Positions 26,935-37,408 of a DNA stretch of 64,000 bases are shown piece after piece (position 1 is the first letter of the stretch; each line of letters starts with the position of its first letter). The translations under genes and the position numbers were made by a program. The notes under the pieces were generated by a model that did no database searches, was not told the origin of the DNA, and saw only the letters and a list, made by a program, of their open reading frames with translations. This DNA is from CAVSVP01 sp963731125 (GTDB taxonomy: Bacteria > Pseudomonadota > Gammaproteobacteria > Competibacterales > Competibacteraceae), in the NCBI GenBank assembly GCA_963731125.1, contig CAVSVP010000016.1, forward strand, positions 147,322 to 211,321, written 5' to 3'.

Positions 26935-28131
26935 TCAGCAGTGCCCACATGACTTATATCCGCATACTGCGCCAATAAACAGGCGCGGATAAATGTTCCG
27001 AATCTGCTCTTGATCAGGAGTCACTCGAATCTCCGCGAAACCGGCGTTTGTTAGACTGCGCCGCCAGTGCTCGGGAGCGAGAAAACCAGCGTCAGGACGA
27101 AGGTCGGGATCAGTCTTAACATGGACAAAGCTGTCTAGGATCTGAAATACCAATTCAATATAGATCGGCTGCCCGGGAAACGGACGCAGGCATTCTCCGG
27201 CCACCAGCCAGCCAGCCGGAGCCAGGCTCGCGTGTGCCTCTTTTAGGCTGAATACCAGATCGTCTGCAATATGCAGGGTATTAACGCCATAAACCAAATC
27301 AAAATCAGCCCTTGCTACACCCTGGTCATCCCAGCGACGGTTGATGTCTAACGCTCTAAACTCCAGAGGCAGATCCCGGTATTTGTTTCTCAGCACACGT
27401 TCTCCCCGCCGCCGGAAGAAAGGGCTTAGCTCAGTCATTACATAATGCTCTAACCGGTCCAGAAGATGTCGCTCGGCGAGCGAATTCAGCAAGGCCTCGG
27501 TACCGCTACCGGCACCCGCACCCACCTCGAGAATGCGCAATTTAGGTTTTTCTACCAGATGCGTGACGGCGGCAATCGCACTCACCCAGTTGTTAACAGC
27601 ATATAGCGGGTTGTGATTATGAAAGTACGCTAGCCAAAGACTGATGTTATCCTTGCCCAACAAAGCTTCTTTGTCGCTGGCAGCTCCCTCGGCAAGGATG
27701 GGATAGGCGGCGGCTGCCGCATCTATCAAGTCGAGTGTGGCAGCGTTGGCTGGATCAATGGTTAATCCCAGCCGGCGAAGTGCTGCTAATTTAGGCCGGG
27801 GCCATTTACCCGAAGACCGATAGAAGCGCACCTTGTCCTGCTCCTGGACCGCAAGCAGCCGAGCGGCAACTAGCCGCTCCAACAGCCAAGTCAGGGGTTT
27901 AGAAAAACAGAGATGAAAGTCAAGCCGCTGAAGAAGGCTTGGCACCGAACACCAAGCTTCAAGTTGTGACGCAACCTCAAGACGCTGCAGGAGGTCAATG
28001 GACAGCTCGAGGCAGTAGCGATCAGCAAGTTCAATACTTTGAAAAAGCCGCTCATTGAACAACGCCACCGGATACTCTGCCAGCAGCTCGGTTAATTTGG
28101 GATCGGGCCGTTGGGGATTGAAGTCGAACAT
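26935..28131 (-). CDS. SAM-dependent methyltransferase
   Basis: A 398-residue class I methyltransferase. The SAM loop ILEVGAGAGSGTEALLNSL lies near 200-218, ALDINRRWDDQG near 260 and DLVYGVNTLHIADDL near 280, as in polyketide-synthase C-methyltransferase domains. The N-terminal 150 residues (LLQRLEVASQLEAWCSVPSL) resemble the helical lid of such enzymes. It could O- or C-methylate the aryl polyene head. It converges on the chorismatase gene and is divergent from the UbiE-like gene, 58 bases apart. Confidence 0.8.
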   Translation of the reverse strand: MFDFNPQRPDPKLTELLAEYPVALFNERLFQSIELADRYCLELSIDLLQRLEVASQLEAWCSVPSLLQRLDFHLCFSKPLTWLLERLVAARLLAVQEQDKVRFYRSSGKWPRPKLAALRRLGLTIDPANAATLDLIDAAAAAYPILAEGAASDKEALLGKDNISLWLAYFHNHNPLYAVNNWVSAIAAVTHLVEKPKLRILEVGAGAGSGTEALLNSLAERHLLDRLEHYVMTELSPFFRRRGERVLRNKYRDLPLEFRALDINRRWDDQGVARADFDLVYGVNTLHIADDLVFSLKEAHASLAPAGWLVAGECLRPFPGQPIYIELVFQILDSFVHVKTDPDLRPDAGFLAPEHWRRSLTNAGFAEIRVTPDQEQIRNIYPRLFIGAVCGYKSCGHC

Positions 28132-28189
28132 CAGACTGAATCACTATTGGAAATATTGATACATTACACTATGATCAGACCTAAAAGTC

Positions 28190-28975
28190 ATGAGCGTAAA
28201 GACTCGCGTGGAACAGCCTAAATCCGTTGAGCCGCATCCCGTATTGTTTACCTATTATGCCGACCAAACCCAGCGACCGGCATTCGTCTGTGAACTCTTC
28301 GATCAAACGGCACGTGACTACGACCGCATTAATCACCTTCTCTCCCTGGGTTCGGGAAGCTGGTACCGACAACGGGCCCTACGCCGGGCTGGACTTCGAC
28401 CCGGTATGCGGGTGCTTGACGTAGCCACCGGAACCGGTCTCGTTGCCCGTCAAGCTGTTAAGGTAACAGGGAATCAAAATGACGTTATCGGCTTGGACAT
28501 CAGCAGTGAGATGCTTGCTGAGGCTCGGCGCCGTCTGGGAATTGAGCTGATTCAGGGATTTATTGAACAACTTCCCATTGCCGATGAGAGTTTTGACTTT
28601 ATCAGCATGGGATATGCACTACGCCATCTCGCTGATCTTGTTACGGCTTTTAAGGAATTTCAGCGTGTCTTACGACCTGGTGGTACTCTGGTCATGCTGG
28701 AAATGAACAAGCCCTCCACACGCCTGCGCCGCACCCTGACAGGTTTTTATTTAGGACAATGGATTCCTCTGGTTTGCCGTTGGGTGACCCACAAGCGCGA
28801 AGCGCAAACGCTGATGCGCTACTATTGGGATACCGTCGAACACTGTGTGCCGGCAAAAATCATAATGCAAACGCTGGTCAGGACAAATTTTTCGGAAGTG
28901 AGATGCGAAGCAAACTTCGGCCTGTTTAGCGCCTACATTGCCCGTAAACCTGGAACCTTGCATACCGAAAGTTAA
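28190..28975 (+). CDS. UbiE-like methyltransferase
   Basis: A 261-residue class I methyltransferase close to UbiE/Coq5 quinone C-methyltransferases: ARDYDRINHLLSLGSGSWYR near 44-63, the SAM loop VLDVATGTGLVA near 74-85, GLDISSEMLAEARRR, and RVLRPGGTLVMLEMNKPS near 163-180. UbiE itself is usually beside ubiB and ubiJ, absent here, so this is more likely a pigment-tailoring enzyme. Its promoter shares a 58-base gap with the leftward methyltransferase gene. Confidence 0.83.
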   Translation: MSVKTRVEQPKSVEPHPVLFTYYADQTQRPAFVCELFDQTARDYDRINHLLSLGSGSWYRQRALRRAGLRPGMRVLDVATGTGLVARQAVKVTGNQNDVIGLDISSEMLAEARRRLGIELIQGFIEQLPIADESFDFISMGYALRHLADLVTAFKEFQRVLRPGGTLVMLEMNKPSTRLRRTLTGFYLGQWIPLVCRWVTHKREAQTLMRYYWDTVEHCVPAKIIMQTLVRTNFSEVRCEANFGLFSAYIARKPGTLHTES

Positions 28976-29005
28976 ATTTTGGCGATGCGTTCTTAATGCA
29001 CGCAA

Positions 29006-29362
29006 TCATGTGAAATCGACTTCCAGTCGCCCCTTGGCAAAGAGCCGAGCCTGCTGAATACAACTAAACTGAACCCGCTGGTTATCGGTTATGGTAAAGC
29101 GGATGGAAAACACGCGTCCTGGTTGCAAAGGGGCGATAAATTTTACCGATGGAACCCTCTGCAACCGACAACCACCGTCCCACTCCATTAGCGCCTGGAC
29201 GACTTCTTCGAGAATTAGCACACCCGGCACAATGGGATTCCCAGGAAAGTGCCCTATTAGGCTAGGATGATCCTCGGAAATAACTCGCTGAACTTCTACA
29301 TGCATAACGATGTCAAGTGCAGGATGGCTAGCAACGACGTATGCACAGCGGCCAACACCCAT
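29006..29362 (-). CDS. FabZ-like dehydratase (ApeI type)
   Basis: A 118-residue hotdog protein. GHFPGNPIVPGVLILEEVVQ near 37-56 contains the His and Glu of the FabA/FabZ dehydratase site, and PSVKFIAPLQPGRVFSI follows. It probably performs the main dehydration in polyene building. It starts 14 bases after the AMP-ligase gene on the same strand, so the two are one transcript. A later in-frame ATG at 29305 would still keep the motif. Confidence 0.86.
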   Translation of the reverse strand: MGVGRCAYVVASHPALDIVMHVEVQRVISEDHPSLIGHFPGNPIVPGVLILEEVVQALMEWDGGCRLQRVPSVKFIAPLQPGRVFSIRFTITDNQRVQFSCIQQARLFAKGRLEVDFT

Positions 29363-29376
29363 CGACAGTTCATTGC

Positions 29377-30720
29377 TTAACTATTAGACGCCCTGCTCAG
29401 CGCCCTTAACAGCGCAAGCAACTCCATTCTGGAAAGCTTGCCTGTATCCTTTCGGGGCAGGCTCTCAATCTTGTATAAGGGCCGAGGTAAGAAGGCGGAG
29501 TCGATTCGATCGGCCAACGCCGTAAGAATATCCCGTTCACTCAGCACGGGTGCCACGACTAGTGCCAACAGGCGTATCGGCCCTTCGGGGGGATTGTCGG
29601 GCAAGAAAAATACTCCATCCTCTACTCCGCTTATCTCAGTTAACTTGTAATTGAGGTAGGAAAGAGACGTGCGCTTGCCGGCAATATTCACCACGTCCTC
29701 GCGCCGCCCCAACAGTTTAAACTCCTCTTTTCCGTACTCTTCGATAATATCGTTCAGGGTAACAGGCTCATTGAGATGAGTGCCATACACGCAGCCCGCA
29801 CTCAATTTCATTCCATCGTACAGCCGCCAGAGTTCACTGGATACGGTATGCCGGCTAGCAATAGAACCAGCCTCAGTACAACCATAGATTTCCAGGACAG
29901 GAGCGCCTAAACATTGTTCGGCCGCAGCGGCAAGCGCTCCAGAAAGGGGAGCTGTTGCCGAAATGATAAAGGCAATAGAAGACCAACGAAAATCAGCTCT
30001 TATGCAGATACGCAAATGCGCTGGCGTAGTAATCAATATCCGAGGTTCCGGCAGTGTCGCCAGCGTCGCCCGAATATCTTCGGGAAAAAGCGGTTTGCTA
30101 CTATGAACGTTTACCCCCGTTACCAGGGGTACCATCACGGAGGTTTCCAAACCATACATATGCTGTGGAGGCACAGTCGCCACAATGGTCGTTCCAAGCT
30201 CTTTGCCAAATCCAAACCGTCTTTGCGCAAGCCATGCACCTTCTACCAAGCCGCCCCAGTGCTTGGGATGTGGCCGCGCACGACCCGTACTGCCCGAAGT
30301 AAAAGCGATGGCCGCTACTTGATCGCAGGGGATTGCTAGAACGACAGGTATCTTTTCTCTATATCCGGTTGTAATCCATGTTTTTACATCCTGATCCAGG
30401 ACACGATAGCTGTCCGGATAATTTTCGCTAACCTCCTGAATATCGCCCTTAACCCGGCTGGCCGGCAGGAGATTAGTTTGACCTTGGGAAATAACTGCTG
30501 CAAAGGTTACGGTAAAAAGATAGCGGTCTTCACAAAGGTTTATGGCAAAAGACCGCCGTGGCAGGTTGGAAGCAACCCGGCTAACATGAGCAAGAAAAGT
30601 CTCACGGTCGATAGACTGCTTGCCCCACCATGCGACTCGTGTGCCTGGCGAATGGGATAAGAGCAAAGGTATTGTAGAAAAATTCGATGAAAATCTTAAG
30701 CTAGATGAAGAGTAAATCAT
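29377..30720 (-). CDS. AMP-dependent acyl/aryl-ACP ligase
   Basis: A 447-residue adenylate-forming enzyme. The phosphate loop AFTSGSTGRARPHPKHW lies near 133-149, PPQHMYGLETSVM near 180, EIYGCTEAGSI near 275 and the catalytic Lys in PRKDTGKLSRMEL near 425-437. In aryl-polyene clusters (ApeH) this class activates hydroxybenzoate and loads it on the ACP. AGGAAAG precedes the ATG. At about 450 residues it is shorter than stand-alone CoA ligases, as usual for this group. Confidence 0.88.
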   Translation of the reverse strand: MIYSSSSLRFSSNFSTIPLLLSHSPGTRVAWWGKQSIDRETFLAHVSRVASNLPRRSFAINLCEDRYLFTVTFAAVISQGQTNLLPASRVKGDIQEVSENYPDSYRVLDQDVKTWITTGYREKIPVVLAIPCDQVAAIAFTSGSTGRARPHPKHWGGLVEGAWLAQRRFGFGKELGTTIVATVPPQHMYGLETSVMVPLVTGVNVHSSKPLFPEDIRATLATLPEPRILITTPAHLRICIRADFRWSSIAFIISATAPLSGALAAAAEQCLGAPVLEIYGCTEAGSIASRHTVSSELWRLYDGMKLSAGCVYGTHLNEPVTLNDIIEEYGKEEFKLLGRREDVVNIAGKRTSLSYLNYKLTEISGVEDGVFFLPDNPPEGPIRLLALVVAPVLSERDILTALADRIDSAFLPRPLYKIESLPRKDTGKLSRMELLALLRALSRASNS

Positions 30721-31068
30721 ACTATTCTTTCCTACAGGCCCGATAAGTATCCAAGACCCTCTTCCAACTCCTTACCGTGCGGAAATCTCAGTGACCACCG
30801 TTAAGCTCGGCTAATCGATAGAATGGTATATAACCTAGCTGCTTGCGCCAATGCAATACATTAAGCTTAGCTTGACGCATGAGCTGTCGTGAGAAGGGCG
30901 ACCTTACCTATTAACGTCAACCACATGATTCACTTCAGGGAAAGGCTATGGCGGCAGATGTGGTAGAACACGCAATTTCCTTTATTAACCAAAGCCATTT
31001 CTCAGGTATAGTGATAGCCGAATGGTTTTTTTACACAAGCTTTCGCAACGTTAATTCGCCGGAAAACT
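30721..31068. other. Intergenic region
   Basis: No supported gene. An open frame begins at 30948 but runs out of phase under the NnrU gene and has no family features. Promoters of the ligase operon (leftward) and of the NnrU gene (rightward) should be here. Confidence 0.45.
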
Positions 31069-31758
31069 ATGAACGACAACATCGTTACTGTCGGACTAGC
31101 CAGCGCTGCCTTTGTCTTAACCCACCTGGGCTTATCCAGCGCACCGGTGCGCCGTACCATCACCCACCGGTTAGGCGAGCAGGGCTTTCTGGGACTGTAC
31201 TCGCTGGTCGCACTAATTTTGTTGGGATGGATGATAATAGCTTATGCTCACGCCTCCCACACTTACTACTTATGGCTTCCAGGTCCCGGCCTGCGTCACT
31301 TGCCACTGTTGTTGATGCCTCTGGCACTGATCTTTATCGTGGCCGGCGTCACGGCGCGCAATCCCTCCACTGTCGGCATGGAAAACAGCATCGACCGACC
31401 CAATGTAGTGCAAGGCATTCTGCGGGTTACCCGCCATCCGGTGCAGTGGGGCATTTTGCTATGGGCCAGCGCACATATGCTCGCTAACGGGGATCTTGCT
31501 TCCCTGCTGTTTTTTGGAGGATTTCTACTGGTAGCAGGACTTGGCTCTTTCCATATAGACCAGCGCATGGAGACTGCTCTGGGAGAACGCTGGCGGCAGT
31601 TTACGGCAGTTACCTCGCATGTACCTTGCGCCGCTATTCTAACAGGCCGCCAACGACTGGTGCTCTCTGAGCTCCGCTACCAGATCATAACGGGTATCGT
31701 CCTCTTTGTTCTCCTTCTTTGGCTGCATCCATATCTGTTTGGAGTAAGCGTTTACTAA
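31069..31758 (+). CDS. NnrU family membrane protein
   Basis: A 229-residue inner membrane protein with six or so helices. RHPVQWGILLWASAHMLANG near 124-143 and the conserved ARNPSTVGM near 95-103 are the NnrU family hallmarks. NnrU was first tied to nitrite/nitric oxide metabolism, and its plant relative Z-ISO is a haem-dependent 15-cis-zeta-carotene isomerase. No denitrification genes are nearby; the neighbour is a polyene pigment cluster. Function here is open. Confidence 0.88.
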   Translation: MNDNIVTVGLASAAFVLTHLGLSSAPVRRTITHRLGEQGFLGLYSLVALILLGWMIIAYAHASHTYYLWLPGPGLRHLPLLLMPLALIFIVAGVTARNPSTVGMENSIDRPNVVQGILRVTRHPVQWGILLWASAHMLANGDLASLLFFGGFLLVAGLGSFHIDQRMETALGERWRQFTAVTSHVPCAAILTGRQRLVLSELRYQIITGIVLFVLLLWLHPYLFGVSVY

Positions 31759-32065
31759 CCCGATTGTTTCATAAAACGCGCCAGGAACCCAGTAGGAGCA
31801 TTATTGCCGAGTGCCATGGCAAGGGCCAATTGAGAATGGCTCACATTGGGAAGCCAACAGAGCGCCGAAAGAGGACGCTTGGCCAGCGGGGATGACAGGA
31901 AACGGTGGGGATTTCGGCTGAGCGGGCAGGTGCAAGCCTTCTCGGGCAGAGACTCGCGCGGTGACAGGTCGTTAAGGGGTGGCGATTAGGAGGTGTTACA
32001 AAGCGGCGGGCGCACGAGGTAGAGGATGTCGGTCACGGTTCTCAGCAGGGGCTTGAGCGGGGGTG
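31759..32065. other. Intergenic region before the first nested IS stack
   Basis: About 300 bases with no gene recognised. It ends at the left inverted repeat of the IS4-family element. Confidence 0.4.
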
Positions 32066-34971
32066 CCCCCCATAAGCGCTAACCAAAATTTTTCTGGATT
32101 TTTCAGTTTTTGCTAGACTGTGAGCCGAGGTTGTTCGACTGAAAGAAACCCAGCGGCCCACCGATGACGACGATGGCAGAGGAAAATTGGGAAGTGCTGC
32201 TCTCGGCCTTTCCCAGCGGTTGGCAACAATTGGCTCGAGATACGGGCGCGATCAAACATCGCCTGAAGGAATTGAGCGCCGCGAGCGATTTACTGCGTGT
32301 GCTATTGCTGCACGTTGGCAAGGGGTATTCCTTGCGGGAAACGGCGGTGATTGCGAAAGCGGCCGGCTTAGCGGAAGTGTCGGATGTGGCCCTGCTGAAA
32401 CGCTTACGTAACGCGGAGCAGTGGTTATTCCGTCTTTGCCAAACGTTATTCCTGGAAACCGGTATTCGCACGCCCGCGATGACGGTGGGTCTGCGGCTGC
32501 GCCTGGTGGATGGTTCCATCCTCAAGGAGCCAGGCAAAACGGGGAGTCAGTGGCGCTTACCTTATAGTGTTACCGTGCCGGAGTTGTGCTGTGACTACGT
32601 TACAATAAGCCCGAGCAAAGGCGCAGGCACGGGCGAGCGTTTCACCCACTATCCGGTTCAGGCGGGCGACTATCTGATGGGGGATCGCGGTGACGCGAAC
32701 GCCAAAGGTATCGCGTATATCGCCGCGCATCAGGGGTATGTGTTGGTGCGTGTGAATACGGGTTCGTTGCCGTTGTCTGATGCGCACGGCGAACCGTTTG
32801 ACTTATTGGCGGCGGTGCGCGGTATCGAACAGCCCTGGGATGTGCGCGAATGGTCGGTCTCCGTCAAAGAGCGGTCTGGCTCCGCGATCACCGGTCGGCT
32901 CTGCGCATTGCGCAAATCGGCCCAGGCGATTGAACAGGCCCAGCAGAAATTAATCGCCACCGCACGCAAGAAACAAACGCAGGTAAAGCTCGAAACCCTT
33001 GAGTATGCTCAGTAGGTGATCGTGTTCTCGACCTTTCCGCAGGCGGACTTCAGCACCGAAGCACTCTTGGAATGGTATCGGTTGCGGTGGCAAGTCGGCG
33101 TGTCCGGCCAAGGGCACATAAGTCCAGTCGGTGAAAGTCCGACCGAGGCTAACAGACTCAAGCCTCGTAGCTTGGGAGGCGCCGTGGCGCGAAAGCAAGA
33201 CGGTGAAGCCCTCCGACAAGGTACACCGTGGGTGTACCGCAACGCATCAGGTGGTAACGTGCAGTGAACGTAGAAGTAGCCTCGTTACCCGAACTCCGGT
33301 GGCTGAGACGGTCGATCACGGGCGAAAGCAGCAAGGGCCGACCGAAATGAGTCTGCTACGGCGGTCCTCACCGGCGGGGTATCAGCGACGACAGGATGCG
33401 AAGGATAACCGGTCAACCGGAGAAGCCCTCGGTACCCGGCGGAGAAAGCCCGTCGAGGAGCCCACCCCTATAACCGTGAGTGGGAAATGGGGTGGCAGGT
33501 ACCAGGGTGGCGGATCGGGTCGTAGTACTGCGGAGCGGCGTGCAACACAACACGCCAGGAGGGAAGGGCCCGGACCGGTAGGTATGACGTACGTTCAAGG
33601 AGAGCTAAAATGAGGTAGAGGTGAGATGACAAAGGCACCTATTGGGCTACAGGAACTGCGACGGCGGCTATACCGAAAGGCGAAGTCTGAGGAAACGTAT
33701 CGTTTCTGGGGAATTTTCGTCCAGGTGGCGAAGATCGAAACGTTAGCAGAAGCGTACCGCATCGCCAAACGCAATGCTGGTGCACCGGGGATCGATGGCC
33801 AGACGTTTGCGGACATCGAGGCAGCGGGGCTGGGATTGTTTCTGGCCACATTGCGGGACGAACTGCTTACCGGCAGCTACCAACCCCAGGCGAACCGCCC
33901 GGTGGAAGTTCTCAAGGAGAACGGCAAAGTCCGTGTGCTACAGATACCTTGCATTCGCGATCGCGTCGTGCAGGGGGCGCTGAAGCTGATTCTCGAAGCG
34001 ATTGTCGAGGCGGACTTTTGCCCAAACTCCTACGGCTTTCGACCGAAGCGGTCACCGCATCGCGCGCTGGCAGAGGTCAGGCGTAGTGTGTTGCGGCGCA
34101 GGTCCATGGTGATTGATGTGGATCGGTCGAACTATTTTGACACGATCTGCCACTCGGTGCTACTGGACAAAATCGCGCAACGCGTCCAGGACCCCCAGGT
34201 GCTACACCTGGTTAAGCAGATTATCAAAGTCGGCGGCCACGTCGGCGTTGCCCAAGGCGGGCCGTTCAGCCCGTTGGCGGCGAATATCTACTTAAATGAG
34301 GTTGACTGGGACTTTGACGCGATCCGCTGCAAAACAGCTCGAGACGACTATGAGGCGGTGAACTACCATCGGTTCGCCGACGACATTGTGATCACGGTCA
34401 GTGGCCACCATAGCAAGCGCGGCTGGGCCGAGCGGGCCCTGCAGCGACTCGAGGAACAGCTCGCCCCGTTGGGGGTGAGGCTGAACCGGGAGAAAACGCA
34501 GGGGGTGGACACGCTCACAGGAGACGCCTTTGGCTTTCTGGGGTTTGAGCTGCGTCGCGTGCGCAAACGCAGTGGTAAAGGCTATTTTATCTTGATGACC
34601 CCGAAGAAGAAGGCCCGCCAGGCCATCAAAGCTAAGGTCCGCGAAATCATCCACACCGGGGGTGCGCTCCCGGCCCAGGAGATCATTGAGCGGATCAACG
34701 CGGCGCTGGCAGGATGGGTCAACTACTTTCGGGTCGGTAACGCCAGTCGCGCCTTCAGCGAAGGGCGGGACTACGTCGAGATGAAAGTCCGAACCCTGCT
34801 GACACGGCGCCAGCGACGGCGAAAGCGTAGCGTCGGCTGGCGGCGATGGAGTAACGGTGTCCTTCCGATAAAACTGCTTGACAAACCAAATTTTCTGCTT
34901 AAGATGCGCATCCCTTAGACGACGAGAGAGCCTGTTCTGGCATATGAAGATCTAGCGAATGGGTATCAACG

Positions 34972-36648
34972 GTGATGAAAGAGCCGGAGAAGGTCAAGTT
35001 AACCCAAGCCGAAGGGGAAGCGTTGCTTAGGCGGATCCACGCCAGTGATTTGGTGGAGGAGGACCGCCGGGTGCTGGAACGGCTGATCCAGATGTATTTT
35101 TGGCTGCTGTTTGCGGTGCAAGAAGCGAAGCTGCGCATGAAACGGCTGCGGGGGCTGTTGTTTGGCAGAGCCGCGCCGGCATCGGCCGAGGGGGCGGCGA
35201 AGGAACCGCCGGGCAATGACCCGCAAGCGCCCGAGGCCGCGGTGGCGGCGGCGGATAAACCGGCGGCGGCGGCGGCGGAACCGGCGCCGGAGGTAGAGGA
35301 GCGCGATGCGGCGGGGCGGCGCAAGCGCGGTGGCGGAAAACGCCCGGGGCAGGGGCGCCATTCGGCTGATGCCTATCCGGGAGCCGAGCGGGTGTTGTGC
35401 CAACTGGAGGAAGCCTGGCAAGCGGGTCAACGGTGTCCGGCGTGTGGTCGCGGGACGTTATATCGGTTGCCGCCCGGGGTGGAGATCCGCCTGGACGGGA
35501 ATGGTTTTTTGACGGCGCTCTGCTACGCGTTGGAGAAGGTACGCTGTTCGGCGTGTGGGCAGGTGACGACGGCGGCGTTACCGGCGACGGCGGGGGACGA
35601 GAAGTACAGTGCCCGGGCGCGGGCGGTGCTGGCGTTGGGACGCTATTATCTGGGGCTGCCATTTTATCGACTGGAAGGGTATCAGCAGCTAGTAGGCGTA
35701 CCGGTGGCGGACGCCACCCAGTGGGATCAGGTCGAGCGGGTGGCCGGCTGCGCGTGGCCGGTGTTCAACGAGCTGGTCTACCAGGCGGCGCAGGCGGAGC
35801 GACTGCATGAAGATGACACGCCCGTGCGGGTGTTGTCGCTGATCCAAGAGAACGCCACGGCGGAACCCGGCGAGCGCCGGGGGATGGATACCACGGGCGT
35901 GGTGGCGACGGTGGGCGAACAGGAAATTTGGCGGTACTTTAGCGGCCGCGCCAACGCCGGGGAGAACGCCGGGGCGGTGATGCAATTACGCGAGCCGGAC
36001 GCTGGGGAGCTGATCCTGATGTCGGATGCGTTGAGCGCCAATCACCTGGAGCCCTCACCCCGTGCTGAGGTGATCGCGTGTTTTTGCCTAGCCCACGGGC
36101 TGCGCCAATTCAGCGACATCGCCGCGGTGTTTCCCGAACCGTGCCGTTACGTGCTGGAGACGTTAGCGGCCGTGTTCGAACATGAGCGTCTTAGCCGGGC
36201 GCGCCGCCTCAGTGCCGAAGACCGCTTGCGCTACCATCAACAGCACAGCGAGCCGCTGCGGCACGCCCTGCACCCCTGGCTGGAACAGCAGTTCACGGAG
36301 CGGGAGGTGGAACCCAACAGCAGTCTGGGTAAGGCCTTGCGCTATTTGCGGGCGCATTGGACAGAGCTGACGCAATTTCTGCGGGTCAGCGGCGCACCGC
36401 TCGACAACCATGGCGTCGAACGTGCCCTGAAGCTGATGCTTCGCCAGCGCAAGAACAGCTGGTTCTTTGCTACCCCCTACCGTGCCAGTGTGGCCAGCGT
36501 GTTGAGCAGCGTCATCGCCACGGCCAGGCAGGCCGGGGTCAATGTGCTGACCTACCTGGTGGCCCTGCAGCAGCATCACCGCGAGGTCATGCAACGTCCC
36601 GCGCAGTGGCTGCCCTGGAATTATCACGTTAACCTGGCCACGTGCTAG
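34972..36648 (+). CDS. tnpC: IS66 TnpC transposase
   Basis: A 558-residue IS66 transposase. It has an N-terminal leucine-zipper/helical part, an Ala/Pro/Glu-rich linker (about 60-110), a zinc-finger-like CPACGRGTLYRL and CSACGQV, and the DDE core with LHEDDTPVRVL (about 283), ILMSDALSANH (about 344) and DNHGVERALKLMLRQRKNS (about 480). Its stop overlaps that of tnpB head-on: the bases CTAG at 36645-36648 supply both stop codons. In IS66, TnpC acts with TnpA and TnpB. Confidence 0.92.
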   Translation: MMKEPEKVKLTQAEGEALLRRIHASDLVEEDRRVLERLIQMYFWLLFAVQEAKLRMKRLRGLLFGRAAPASAEGAAKEPPGNDPQAPEAAVAAADKPAAAAAEPAPEVEERDAAGRRKRGGGKRPGQGRHSADAYPGAERVLCQLEEAWQAGQRCPACGRGTLYRLPPGVEIRLDGNGFLTALCYALEKVRCSACGQVTTAALPATAGDEKYSARARAVLALGRYYLGLPFYRLEGYQQLVGVPVADATQWDQVERVAGCAWPVFNELVYQAAQAERLHEDDTPVRVLSLIQENATAEPGERRGMDTTGVVATVGEQEIWRYFSGRANAGENAGAVMQLREPDAGELILMSDALSANHLEPSPRAEVIACFCLAHGLRQFSDIAAVFPEPCRYVLETLAAVFEHERLSRARRLSAEDRLRYHQQHSEPLRHALHPWLEQQFTEREVEPNSSLGKALRYLRAHWTELTQFLRVSGAPLDNHGVERALKLMLRQRKNSWFFATPYRASVASVLSSVIATARQAGVNVLTYLVALQQHHREVMQRPAQWLPWNYHVNLATC

Positions 36649-36995
36649 GCCACCCGGCGCCAGTCCTCAGCCATCGCGGCCTGCGCTGGCAAGCCATTCC
36701 AGAGCAGGATAGGCAGCTCCCGCGCCGAGAGCCGGTAGGTGGGGTTCGCGGCGCTGGGCCACCACGGCAGCCGCCCCTGAGACAAGCGCTTGGTGCATAA
36801 CCAAAACCCCTGCCCGTCGTAGCATAGAATTTTTAGCCCGGTTCCGGCGCGGTTGCGAAACACATAGACCGCGCCGTCCAGGGGATTATGGGCCAGGGCA
36901 CGCCGGCACAAGCCGCCGAGGCCATCGATACCTTGGCGAAAATCCACCGGTTCGACCGCCACGAAGATGCGACTCTGGGGGGTTAGCTGCAGCAT
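36645..36995 (-). CDS. tnpB: IS66 TnpB accessory protein
   Basis: A 116-residue IS66 Orf2 protein: VEPVDFRQGIDGLGGLCRRA, DGAVYVFRNRAGTGLKILCY, DGQGFWLCTKRLSQGRLPWW are diagnostic. The start at 36995 (MLQLTPQSRIF) is inside the end of tnpA, overlapping it by 13 bases. It is needed for transposition in studied IS66 elements; its exact action is not known. Confidence 0.9.
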   Translation of the reverse strand: MLQLTPQSRIFVAVEPVDFRQGIDGLGGLCRRALAHNPLDGAVYVFRNRAGTGLKILCYDGQGFWLCTKRLSQGRLPWWPSAANPTYRLSARELPILLWNGLPAQAAMAEDWRRVA

Positions 36996-37408
36996 CGCCC
37001 GCCCTCCATAAACACCCGCACCAGCTCGCCGAGCTCGCCCGCCGTAGCACCGCAAAGGCGCATGCGCCACCCGTCAGGCCGCTCCAGTTCCACCTGCGGG
37101 CCGCTTGACTCACCGTTTGCACCCGGTCCCGCGGGGGTTACCTCGATAAACTGGGGATCGCTCCCCGGCGCCGGGGTCGGTACCTGGGTTTGCTGGGCCA
37201 GCCGGCGGTTTTTCAAGTCTGTGGCGCTGAGGCCCAGCGCTCTAGCCACCTGGCCATTCGGCAACACCTCACTCAACGCCACCGCCTGATCCCACAGCGG
37301 TGCCGGTATCCGTTCGTGCCGATGGGCACGATGCCGGCGCCAGTGCCTAAACCGTTCGGCCAGTTCGGCCAAGGCCTGCTCAGCTTGGGAGACCGTCTTT
37401 ATCGCCAT
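36983..37408 (-). CDS. tnpA: IS66 TnpA helix-turn-helix protein
   Basis: A 141-residue IS66 Orf1 protein. RIPAPLWDQAVALSEVLPNG and ARALGLSATDLKNRR form the helix-turn-helix, and VELERPDGWRMRLCG the conserved C-terminal strand. The ATG at 37408 is preferred because GAGGTG lies 3 to 8 bases upstream; the frame is open to 37468. Confidence 0.87.
   Translation of the reverse strand: MAIKTVSQAEQALAELAERFRHWRRHRAHRHERIPAPLWDQAVALSEVLPNGQVARALGLSATDLKNRRLAQQTQVPTPAPGSDPQFIEVTPAGPGANGESSGPQVELERPDGWRMRLCGATAGELGELVRVFMEGGRCCS

Noticed and set aside
28190..28975. True ubiquinone UbiE
   Set aside because: Family resemblance is strong, but ubiB/ubiJ are absent and the gene lies inside a pigment cluster; symbol withheld.
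30948..31487. 179-codon open frame overlapping the NnrU gene
   Set aside because: It is out of phase with a clear family member, has no recognisable motif and a composition typical of a shadow frame.
35027..35662. Long Pro-rich frame opposite IS66 tnpC
   Set aside because: It arises from the reverse reading of the GC-rich Ala/Pro linker of TnpC.
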